From: Tillandsia leiboldiana
Lineage: Eukaryota; Streptophyta; Magnoliopsida; Poales; Bromeliaceae
Length of the DNA: 64,000 bases
Assembly (NCBI GenBank): GCA_029204045.2
Contig: JAQNDB010000264.1
Coordinates: 1 to 64,000, forward strand
Direction of reading: 5' to 3'
Part shown: positions 35,201 through 45,378 of the stretch, one piece after another
Layout of the letters: every line of letters begins with the position of its first letter
How positions within the stretch are numbered: position 1 is the stretch's first letter
Notes under the pieces: model-generated
The model's database searches: none
What the model saw: only the letters and a program-made list of their open reading frames with translations
What the model was told of the DNA's origin: nothing
Made by a program: the position numbers and the translations under genes

Positions 35201-35630
35201 GGTTGGTGATCATGTCTTCTTGAAGGTCTCGCCCTCGAAAGGGGTCCGGAGATTTGGAGTACGGGGAAAGCTCAGTCCCCGCTTTATTGGACCCTTTGAG
35301 GTACTGGACAGAGTTGGTCCTGTGGCATACAAAGTTGCTTTACCCCCACGCCTGGCCGGAGTTCATGTTGTCTTTCGCGTCTCAACTCTGAGGAGTTACG
35401 TTTTTGACCCGTCGCACGTGATTAACTTCACTTTGTTGGAGATCGGCGAGGACTTGGTCTACGAGGAGCGCCCGTTGCGGATTCTTGCTCGTGAGGTGAG
35501 GGAATTACGCAATCGGGCCATTCCAAATGTGAAGATCTTGTGGAGCAATCACGAGGAGCGAGAGGCTACTTGGGAGCTGGAGACGGAGATGAGAGATGCC
35601 TACCCTTTTCTGTTCAAGACTTCTGGTTGA
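32277..35630 (+). pseudogene. G1 pol, broken; Tekay/Del-type protease, RT, RNase H, integrase, chromodomain-like tail
   Basis: Protease region reads LIVAGASHSF where the family has a catalytic D(S/T)G, so the aspartate is lost (GTT at 32292). In-frame stops are TAG 32448-32450 and TAG 32976-32978, and a 1-nt deletion follows near 33007. RT has FGLTNAPAAFMNLMN and FIDDILIYS (about 33295). RNase H has SDASHSGLG and LELAAVV, but TNHKSL (about 33930) where Asp is usual. Integrase has an HHCC finger (about 34395-34505), frameshifts near 34567 and 34633, then SDRDPRF and HPQTDGQSERT (about 34765-34885). The C-terminus (about 35410-35625, with ILAREVRELRNRAIP and EEREATWE) is the Tekay chromodomain-like region. 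Dead as coding DNA. Confidence 0.92.
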
Positions 35631-35690
35631 GGTACGCCTGTCCTGCATTATTTTTGTTTCGAGGACGAAACTTTCTTTAGTGGGGGAGGA

Positions 35691-38600
35691 TGTGGTGACC
35701 CGGATCTTTGCAGGGCTTCTACAGTGTCACCAGCAGCTTCTGGAGGCCTATGGGGCATCCCGGCGGTGTTCGTGCGCCAATTTGGACACAAGTAATGAAC
35801 TCGGGGCTTCAAATGGATCACGTGGGTAACCGGGAGACCCCGTCGGATGTTTAGTGGTGTTTCCGTGCAATTTGGATATCAAATTTGGACTCGGCGCGAA
35901 ATTCGGATAAAAAAATACCTTTCCGGGAGCCTCCGGCAAATTATAGGAGTGGAATTTGGCAAAATGGACACCGTTTTTGGAATCAGCGCGCGAAAACGGT
36001 CAAGATGGGCTATTTACTTGTTAGTTTTGAGCTTGCGGTTACTGTTCACGCCGGAACAGTGTCTCCGGCGATCGCCGGCGGCGGCGGGCAGCGCCGGCGA
36101 GCGGCGGCGCAGCCTCGGGCAGGCGGCAGGCGGCGGCACGCGGCGCGGGCAGGGCGCGGGCAGGCGCGGGCAGGCGCCCGGGTGCGCGGGCAGGCGCGCG
36201 GGCAGGCGCGCGGTCCACGGCACCGACGTGCGCCAGTGCGGGATGCCACGTGGCATTGTTCGGTTGGATGGTCCACGGCGCGAGGTCCACGGACTGTGGG
36301 CATGGGTGCACGGTAGACCGGGTAGACACGTGGCAGGCGGTTACTGGCTTGGTGTTGTGCTCCCGGTCCACGCGATTGGTGGAGTCGGTGACCGGGGCAG
36401 GTGGCCGTACGGCAGGGCAGGTGGCCGTACGGCCCGGGTCAGCCGCGACGTGCGCGGTGCACGGGGCGACGTGCGCGGTGCACGGGTTGCCGGGGCCACG
36501 TGGCGCGACGCCACTGGCTGGCGCAGGTGCGCCGGGTGCAGCGGGGCCCAGGGTCTCGGTGCGGTGGGCTACGTGGCCGGCCCTCTGCGTTTCGGGCTTG
36601 AACAGTAATGGGCCGGGCCCATTACTGTAGCCGCCCGAAAAATCTCTGGCGCCCGAAACCTGGACTTAATGGGTATTTTTGCAATTGTTTCTCCAGCACT
36701 TTATATACCAACCCGAGCCCCCTTCTTTGCTTTCTTTCTCTCAACCCTTTCACTTTCTGCCCGAGCCCCCCTCAAGCAAAGTTGTTCACCTCTTCACCCT
36801 TGATCTTCCTGCCAAGTTTCAAGATTTTAGGAGGCTCGAATCCCGAGGTTCCCTATTTTACGGCGCGGCGCAACGTTGCTTTCCTATGTTCTTCTACGGC
36901 GCAGCGACAGTGTTTTAGCTCCCCTGGGCTACCCAGAGATCACTTTGCCGTGATTCTTGCGCCGGCAGACTCCTAAGAGGTAGGACTTCATCTTTTGTTT
37001 TGGTCGCGCTTTCCCGTTTCGAGGTTTTGGCATGGATCCCGAGGCAAACAGTGACCCCATTTTCTGTATGGATTTCCTTGACAGCAGCGGGGTATTTTGG
37101 CCGTATCTTCGCGCACGAGCATCAGACGGAATCGAGCTTTTACAACTTTTTCATCTACGGATCGTAAGGAACGCGCTCGTATTTTTCTTGGATTTTCCAG
37201 AGGATTATTTCGAGGTGAAAATCACTGTTTTCTCAGTGAACAGTGCACAGTTTTTAGCACAGATTTTTGTATGTGTGTGCCCCTTGCCGAATTTATATCT
37301 TGACTTACCGAACTCAGTTTTGGGCGTGCAAGGTACCGTTGCGAAGCTATCGACGCGAGGATCGCTGTGATATTTTTCTTGGAATTTCCTGGGCACTTTC
37401 TGCAGGTGATAATTTAACAGTTTTGGGACAGATGTTGTATGTGTTAATGAGAGCAATATTTGGGAGCCTAAGCGTAGTTACTGAACTTTGTATTGTGCCA
37501 GGAGTAATACGGGTGTGCTGATTTTGCTAGAGCAAGGAATTGGAGTTTTGGTATCTTCATCTGTACGGATCCGGACAGTTAGCACTTCAGGTGGGTGGTT
37601 GTTGTACTCCTCTCCTTTGGTATGCCCACTAGGAACATCAGAGAGTCCCAATGTTAATGATGCTAAGCTTATTGTTGGTAGCCTTGCATGCACTAGGAAA
37701 CTAATTAATCGATGATTAATCCTTGGTGATAATGTTGATAGCATGATTACTTTATTTAGTCGTTTAATTATTCTGGACAGCATGTTTAGGGGCGGGATAG
37801 TATTTGATGGCTATAAATTGATGATCATTCAAAGGAGACTGTCACCTTAGCTTTTGTTGCTCTAAATTGGTTACTCTGGTTAATTGTTATTTATCCTGGA
37901 CAGCATGTTTAGTGATAGGTTAGCGAATTTATGACCTTGCTATAGGGAGCATTAACTTGAGACAGTATGTTTGACACTCGATGCTGTATTTATTTATTCA
38001 TGTGAAATAGACTAAAGTATTGGGACAATTGCATGCTTAAACTGGTCACATAGCTGAGTCACTATTTACTGATACACTATCTTTTGGGATTTGACTTAGG
38101 AGAAACCATGATTGCTTTCTTTCTCCTTTTTATTTAGACTTTTGAGTCATGTTGCTCGGGTTCGAGCAGAGGTTTGGGATAGTGTAGCTGGGACCTTAGG
38201 GTCAGAGACAGGGTGTACTCGATGCTGGATTGTGGGTTATTGCGGCAACCGCGGACAGTAGGCGGTTGACCGGATCTTGATTATTTTACCCAATTGTGGG
38301 TTGTGGGTTATTGCGGTGACCGCGGACTTTGGGCGGTTGACCGGATGTTTACTATTGCATCAGATCGGGGTTTTGTTAGTGGACGGAGTTTCCCACTTTG
38401 ATCATAGTTTTGATCCAGTCCTGCTATTATGAGACATTGGTTACAGAGAGGCTTGATACAGAGATACTTGTGATACTGATGACAGTGATACTTTACTCGT
38501 GTGGGTCGCTCCCCTCGAGTGCCACTCCGGAGTAGGCTTTACACCGTGCCGAGCGCCGGGCACCATACTGAGTTCTTGAGTTCGACAGCAGAGCAGGCAG

Positions 38601-39280
38601 TACCAGTATCTACTGGTGGTCGGATTGGGTTATTTAGTCAGGCTTCTAGACACTGATGCATACCTTTCCATTCTTATGAGTTTGACATGTAGAGGCATAT
38701 TAGGGGATTGCACTTATCAGTTGTCATACTTAGCTTTTCCCCCTTTTTTCTTCTCTTTTTGCCTCTGGTTGACCTGGTGGGCACGTCTGAGTTGAGGCTT
38801 TACCCACTAGGGGAGGCTACTATTTTATAGTAGTACTTACCCCCATTGTCTGTTCCTTGTTCCTTTTTCCCCCTTGTTTTGCAGAGTCCTCTGCGGGAGT
38901 TGCTGGGCCGTTAGCAGCTGATCGAGGTAAGAGGATTGCGGATTAGATAGCGAGCCAACCGAGAGATATAGCTGGAGTTTTTGGTGTACCTGGTTTTCTC
39001 AGACAGTTCTTTTATGTTTCCTTTTGGGTCTGGCTTTTGCCAGCTAGTTGTATATTGTGGTGAGCTGGGAGAGATGTTTGTATTTATTTTACAGTTGTAC
39101 TTTATTTACTTCCAGCTTCTGTCTGAGATACAGTAGTTTTAGTTCAGCTCTGACTTTATGCTCTTTTATTATCATCTCTTATCTGAGCAGGTTACCGACG
39201 CTTCGTGTATGCGGGAAATACCGCATGCACGGCGGATCTGTGGACGGGCCTGGGTTCTGGTTTACACCCGGGGCGTGACA
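35691..39280 (+). repeat. 3' LTR of G1 (3590 bp)
   Basis: Preceded by the polypurine tract (AGTGGGGGAGGA, 35679-35690). Begins TGTGGTGACC, ends GGGGCGTGACA, then cttgc. TATATA at 36702. Length differs from the 5' LTR mainly by gains and losses of GGGCAGGCGC-like units in the GC-rich part (36080-36215). Confidence 0.95.
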
Positions 39281-39527
39281 CTTGCCATTGTAAGAAGATA
39301 TATCAATCTCTTCCTTGGTCCATTTCGACCTAGGTTTGATGGTGCGAACATCACCAATAAATTCAGTTGGATTAGACCATCCTAATTCAATTGATTGCCA
39401 CACCCGTTCGTCGATGGAAAATAAAAAGGCTTTCATCCGTACTTTCCAGTACGCATAATTTGTTCCATCGAAGAACGGAGGTCTGTTGATGTTTCCACCT
39501 TCAACCGTTGTTTACAACCGTATTCCC
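39281..39527 (-). pseudogene. C1b gag N-terminus
   Basis: Minus-strand frame with conserved RPPFFDGTNYAYWK and MKAFLFSIDERVW, continuing to KEEIDISSYNG, where G1 cuts it. It joins the gag at 13750. I find no ATG between the primer binding site and the conserved block in this copy or in C1c. The true start is therefore unclear: a lost ATG, or initiation at the internal Met. Confidence 0.8.
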
Positions 39528-40873
39528 GCTCTGATACCACTTGTTGGGTTATATATAATGTGATCTAAATAGGGAAAAAAACACCTAGAGGGGGGTGAAT
39601 AGGTGTAAACAATAAACACTCAAAAATCTTTGCGATATAAAAACCCAATGCGGAAAACATAAATAACACGCAGAGATTTTTACGTGGAAAACTCCAAACC
39701 GGAGTAAAAAACCACGGGACCGATAACACGGTGAAATCCACTAGAATTAAACACGTACAAGGTGATATACCGTAGTCACAGATGACTCAACCTTTTCCAT
39801 ACGCTCCTAGTTGATCTTCTCCGCCCGCTCCGCAACGCTTCTCGAATCCACGATCTGCGTCCAACGCCGAATCCACGACGTCTGACCGAATCCACGGTCT
39901 TCACCCAGTAGCAAGCTTCGAATCCACGAACGTACCTCGCTCCGAATCCACGAGAGCGGTAGCACCTTGAATCCACAAGGCCACGCGAGTCCACGCGCCG
40001 ATTTTGGGGAAATCGTTGTTTTTGGGTGGTGATGATCCGCCGAATACTTAGATTAGAAATAGATCGGAAATACCATCAAAGTATTCATTGATTTGATTCT
40101 ACTCAAAATGTGAGTATGAAAACCTAGAATCAAATCAATAGAATAGATGAAGAAACATAGAATTAGATCTAGTATTTCCTTTCTTCTCTATTTGTGGATC
40201 TTAGGCCGTGTATAAGATGACGACTTTTAGGTTTAGCGGCTTCGTTTTGGATTATGTGGATTAGCCCTAGAAAAAGAATCATAGGGTCTATTTATAGGTT
40301 AGAAACCCTTGGAAAAAGATAAGGATCAAAAACTATCTTTTTCTGGAATTTTTACATGACGACGATCCGGATCGGAGATCGGCGATCCGGATTGTAGTAG
40401 CGAGAAAAACAGTTTCCAGAAAAACGAAGGTTCGGGAACCGGATCGAAGTGCCTGATCCGGATCGTTCATACAGTTCACCAAACATCAACGTTCGGGATC
40501 CGGATTGCAAAGCCTGATCCGGATCGTTCAAATAAAATGGTAAACCCAGTGTTCGGGATCCGGATCAAGGGAAGCTGCGATCCGGATTGAACTGGTGTAT
40601 GAACGAACAACCTTCGGGATCCGGATTGCCAAGTCTGATCCGGATCCTGAACATGTCCCATGTCCAGTTTTTGATATTTATGCAATTACAAATCCATCCA
40701 AGTGTTTCTACACTATAAGAAGTATTCGGATCACCAAAAATAATTAGTTAAACATACCTGATCCTTTTGAATTCTTCTTTCTTGAGATTGAGTTATATGA
40801 TCCAACCTTCTTTACCTTCAATCTTCAAGACTTAACCGAATTCACGAAATACGCCAACTCAAATTCCGTAACA
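39528..40873 (-). repeat. C1b primer binding site and 5' LTR
   Basis: TGGTATCAGAGC (minus, 39528-39539), 2-nt spacer, then the LTR 39542-40873 (1332 bp; TGTTACGGAA ... CCCAACA). U3 array of GATCCGGATC at about 40360-40650 and TATAAATA at 40289-40296. The hairpin array (about 39838-40006) has one unit fewer than C1a: the two adjacent ACGTCG and ACGCCG hairpins are fused into one. Confidence 0.92.
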
Positions 40874-42330
40874 CTTCAAGAAGTAATTAGCTTTATCCAC
40901 CAACTTGTTATGTTCCTTCTCGAAATGCTCGTTCTTCTCTTGAAGGGAAACATTTAACTTGTTCAAATTGTCCCTTTCCACTTCAAGAGCGTTTGAGAAA
41001 GAAGTTATCTTTTTAGCTTCTTCTTCAAGATCCCACAACCTTCTTCTCAAACTCTTGTTTTGCTCTGCCAATTTCTTTAAATCCTTTAATAGCTTATGAT
41101 AGGCAAAAGGAAAGTCTTCACCTTCGGAGTCGCTCGGTTCATTGTCCGTTGCATTCTTTTCATCCTGGGAGGAGTTGGATAATGAGCCGGATGTACTTGC
41201 CATAAAGCACACGTAAGGTGAAGTTGTGGACGCGTGGAATGCCGTCGCGTTGTTATCCTCATCACTGGAAGATGACTCATTGGAAGTTGAGGTGTCATCC
41301 CAAGTGACGGCTTGCATCGCCTTCTTCTTTGACGGATTCTTGTTGGGACATTCCGTTGAGATGTGACCGTAGCCTCGACACTTGAAGCATTGGATTTGTC
41401 CCTCCGAGTTTTTCTTGTCCTTTGAAGAATTCTCTTGCTTTCTTGACTTAAAGCTTGAAGATCCTTTGCCTTTCTTGGACTTTACGAAGGATGAGGTTTT
41501 GCTTGAATTACCCCTTCGAAAGCTTCGGCGAAATTTCCTCGTCAAGAGAGCAAGTTGCTTCTCGAAATCCTCCACTGATAGATTCTCATTATCGTCTGAA
41601 GAGGATGAATCTGTGTCTTCTTCTTTTGTTGATTTCAATGCAAAACCTGAAGACTTAGAAGCGGAAGGCTTTCCAGAAGAATTGTTAGTAGGAAAAGTCA
41701 TTTCATAAGTTTGAAGTGCACCAACTAATTCTTCTACTTTGATTTCGTCCGGATGTTTTACTGTTTCAATGGCCGCAACCTTAGCACGAAATCTTTCAGG
41801 AAGAGTCCTTAAAATCTTTCTTACAATTTTAGATTCTGGAATTTTCTCTCCCAAGTTAGCACATGTATTAACGATATCTTGCAATCGTGTATAATAATCT
41901 GTGAACGATTCATTTTCTGCCATAAAAATTGAGTCAAATTTGCTCGTAAGCATTTGCAGTTTTTGAATCTTCACAAGGCTTGTTCCCTCATGTGTAACTT
42001 ATAGAGTATCCCAGATTTCCTTCGTAGTCTCACATGCCGAGACGTGAGAGAATTCGGTTTGCGACAAAGCATTAAATAAAGCATTAATCCCTTTGCCGTT
42101 GTAAGAAGATGTATCAATTTCTTCCTTGGTCCATTTCGACCTAGGTTTGATGGTGCGAACATCAGCAATAATTTCAGTAGGATTTGTCCATCCAAACTCG
42201 ATTGATTGCCAAACTCGTTCATCGATGGAAATTAAAAACGCTCTCATGCGTACTTTCCAATAAGCATAGTTTGTTCCATCGAAGAACGGTGGTCTATTGA
42301 TGTTTCCACCTTCAACCTTTGTTTACAACC
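40874..42330 (-). pseudogene. C1c gag, 3'-truncated by C1b
   Basis: N-terminal block (MRAFLISIDERVW, 42247) to WDTL then TAA at 41999-42001, where C1b has Gln (nonsense). It is open again from 41974 down to 40874. Contains the gag core, acidic Ser linker, zinc knuckle CFKCRGYGHISTEC (about 41370) and the coiled coil, ending at NYFLK where the C1b LTR begins. PR to RH are not in the window. Confidence 0.88.
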
Positions 42331-43627
42331 CTATTCCCGCTCCGATACAACTTGTGGGTTATGTTAAATATAGATCTGAATAGGGGAAAACCACCTAGAG
42401 GGGGGTGAATAGGTGTAAACAATAAACACACCAAATCTTTGCGTAAAAATAACCCAATGCGGAAAAGTAAATAACACGCAGAGATTTTACATGGAAAACT
42501 CCATCACAGGAGTAAAAACCATGGGACCGATAACACGGCGAAATCCACTAGAATTAAAACACGTACAAGGTGATTTACCGTAAACCTACGACTCAACCTT
42601 TTCCATACGCTCCTAGTTGATCTTCTCCACTCGCTCCACAATGCGCCTCGAATCAACGATTTGCGTCCAACGCCGAATCCACAACGTCCAACGTCGAATC
42701 CACGACGTCAACTGAATCCACGGTCTCCACCAAGTAGTACGTCTCGAATCCAGGAACGCACCTCGTTTCGAATCCACGAAACGGTAGCACCTTGAGTCCA
42801 CAAGGCCACGCGAATCCACGCGCTGATTTTTGGCAAAATCGTTGTTTGTTGGTGGTGAAAATCCGCCGAATACTTTGATCAAAGATAGATCGGAAATACC
42901 ATCTAAGTATTCATTAATTTGATTCTACAAGAGATATGAGCTTTGAAACCCTAGAATCAAATTAATCAATATAGATAAAGAAACATAGAATAGATCTAGT
43001 TTTTCCTTTCTTCTCTATATGTGGATTTTTCTAAGTTTTTTTGATTTTTTCGTTTATTTTTGGATTCTCAAAACTTAACCCTAAAAGATTAATCAAAGGG
43101 TTTATTTATAGGTTAGAAACCTTTGGAAGAGGATAAGAATCAAAAACTACCTTATATGGAATTTTTCGGGTCGGCGGTCCGGACTGGAATAAGTTGGGTC
43201 CGGACTGTCGTCATTAAATAGAACTTTTCCAGAAAAACATGTTCGGGGTCCGGACTGAAGTGTGGGCAGTCCGGACTATTCATGCAATTTCTGCAGAATC
43301 CATGTTCGGGGTCCGGACTAAACCAGGGGAGGTCCGGACTAAAATTCTGCATGAACTAAACTATGTTCGGGGTCCGGACTGGAATGCCCTGATCCGGATC
43401 CTGAACATATAACATGTCCAGTTTTTGATTTTTATGCAATTAAAAATCCATCCAAGTGTTTCTACACTATAAGAAGTATTCGGATCACCAAAATTATTTA
43501 GTTAAACGTACCTGATCCTTTTGAATTCTTTTTTCTTGAGATTGAGGTATATGATCCAAACATCTTCATCTTCAATCTTCAAATCTTAACCGCTTTCACG
43601 AAATACGCCAATACAAATTCCTTAACA
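42331..43627 (-). repeat. C1c 5' LTR (variant subfamily) and decayed primer binding site
   Basis: LTR 42353-43627; the primer site reads TGTATCGGAGC (about 42338-42349), altered from TGGTATCAGAGC. U3 repeats are GTCCGGACT/GTCCGGACC instead of GATCCGGATC, apart from one copy (about 43390). The hairpin array (about 42645-42825) includes a perfect CGTTTCG/CGAAACG stem. The right edge joins the RT frame of C1d at 43628. Confidence 0.9.
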
Positions 43628-44567
43628 TACTGGATAGAAGCTATGCAAGAAGAGCTTAATCAGTTTGAAAGAAACAAAGTCTGGGAATTGACGAAGCCCC
43701 CAAAGCAACAACATATAATCGGTACAAAATGGATTTTCAAGAACAAGAAAAATAAGGAAGGTACCGTTATTCGGAACAAAGCACGGTTAGTTGCTCAGGT
43801 CTATTCACAAGTTGAAGGTATAGACTTTGATGAAACTTTCACCCCGGTAGCCCGTCTCGAGTCTATTCGTATCTTATTTGCTATAGCTTGTCATTTTAAA
43901 ATAAAACTTTTTCAAATGGACGTTAAGAGCGCGCTTTTAAATGGTTTTCTAAATGAAGAAGTTTATGTTGCTCAACCGAAAGGTTTCATTGATCATAAAC
44001 TTCCAAACCATGTTTTTCGATTGAAAAAGGCTCTTTACGGTCTAAAACAAGCACCGCGAGCATGGTACGAAAGACTGACAAAGCACATTTTGGAAAAGGG
44101 CTATACTCGAGGGGGAGCCGATCGGACTTTATTTGTGAAGCATTCACAGGATAACTTCATTGTAGCACAAATATATGTGGACGACATTGTGTTTGGTGCT
44201 ACAAGGAATAATGATGCTTCAAAATTTGCCGAAACAATGGAAAGCGAATTTGAGATGTCCGTGATGGGCGAGTTGCCATATTTTCTTGGATTGCAAGTTA
44301 AACAAAGTAAAGATGGCATTCATTTGTGTCAATCCAAGTATGCGAAGGAGTTAGTCAAGAAATTTGGATTAGAAGATTCTAAAGACTTTCCGACTCCCAT
44401 GGGAACTAGCAATAAGGGACTTGGATGTGAATCTCACGGAGAAAAAGTAGACGAGAAATTTTACCGAAGTATGATTGGAAGTCTACTTTACCTTACGGCT
44501 AGTCGCCCGGACATTGCCTTCAGTGTTGGGATTTGTGCGAGATATCAATCTGCACCGAAGGAAATTC
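43628..44567 (+). pseudogene. C1d reverse transcriptase fragment
   Basis: Open for the whole segment: YWIEAMQEEL, KWIFKNKKN, QMDVKSALLNG (Phe-to-Leu change against C1b), YVDDIVFGAT (about 44178-44207), LYGLKQAPRAWYE and SLLYLTASRPDIAF, ending at YQSAPKE. Bounded on the left by C1c's LTR and on the right by an LTR starting at 44568. It is the host copy into which C1c inserted; both its ends are missing here. Confidence 0.92.
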
Positions 44568-44795
44568 TGTCGGGTTATATCTAATATGGATCTAAATAGG
44601 GAAAAAAATATCTAGAGGGGGGTGAATAGATGTAAACGATAAACACTCAAAAATCTTTGCGTAATAAAACCCAATGCGGAAATGAAAAATAACACGCAAG
44701 ATTTTTACGTGGAAAACTCCATCATAGGAGTAAAAAACCACGGGACCGATAACACGGTGAAATCAACTAAGATTAAACACGTACAAAGGTGATAT

Positions 44796-45372
44796 TGTGA
44801 CGCCCCACTTCCCAGGGGGTCACCCATCCTAGAACTACTCTAGCTCTAGCACGCTTAACTCTCATAACCTCTTGGATCTTGCTACCATCCAAAATGTTAT
44901 AGCCGGGTTAAGAGATTTAGTCCTATTATATCATTTATATATAGGACTAAATCCAAATTCCGGGGGTGTCACATTCTTCCCCCTTTTAAGCCCTGACGCC
45001 CACGTCAGGCTCAAGCACACTCACAAGCACCAGGCGATGTGAGACTCGTCTCGCTAGCCTTAGCTGACCTTGTGAGGAGCTGCACTCCACTCACAACGGT
45101 CATTAGCCGGGGAGCCTCGCTCTACCCGCTATATAACCCTGGCTCAGCCGAGACTCATCTCACATTTCCGGCTGGTGAATGGCTCTGATACCAACTGCGA
45201 CGCCCCACTTCCCAGGGGGTCACCCATCCTAGAACTACTCTAGCTCTAGCACGCTTAACTCTCATAACCTCTTGGATCTTGCTGCCATCCAAAATGTTAT
45301 AGCCGGGTTAAAAGATTTAGTCCTATTATATCATTTATATATAGGACTAATCCAAATTCCGGGGGTGTCACA
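44796..45372 (-). mobile_element. Cassandra TRIM element, copy 2
   Basis: LTRs 44796-44973 and 45196-45372, initiator-tRNA primer site TTGGTATCAGAGCC (minus, 45181-45194), polypurine tract (44974-44989), 5S-like domains at 44807-44860 and 45207-45260. The outer LTR is complete and is followed by GAAGAA (minus, 45373-45378), which is the sequence normally found between Cassandra's polypurine tract and its 3' LTR. Confidence 0.92.
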
Positions 45373-45378
45373 TTCTTC

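Larger units (their letters stand above)
13751..39280 (+). mobile_element. Tekay-type Ty3/gypsy element G1 with nested insertions
   Basis: Two LTRs (13751-17330 and 35691-39280) flank a gag-pol region, with the perfect 5-bp duplication cttgc outside (13746-13750, 39281-39285). The primer binding site is at 17339-17350 and the polypurine tract at about 35679-35690. By eye the LTRs differ at about two dozen substitutions plus a few short indels in 3.6 kb, so insertion was fairly recent. Of its 25.5 kb, 13.8 kb is a later composite insertion (17818-31640). Coding capacity is defective (see gag and pol entries). Confidence 0.95.
9284..40873 (-). mobile_element. SIRE-type copia element C1b (5' part, split by G1)
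   Basis: Minus-strand element whose 5' LTR is 39542-40873, primer binding site 39528-39539, gag N-terminus 39281-39527, and gag-pol 9284-13750. Its 3' part is cut off at 9283 by the C1a insertion and must resume left of the window. G1 sits in gag with target duplication cttgc (13746-13750 and 39281-39285). C1b itself lies in the gag of C1c: the C1c reading frame stops at the LTR edge at 40873/40874. Confidence 0.9.
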
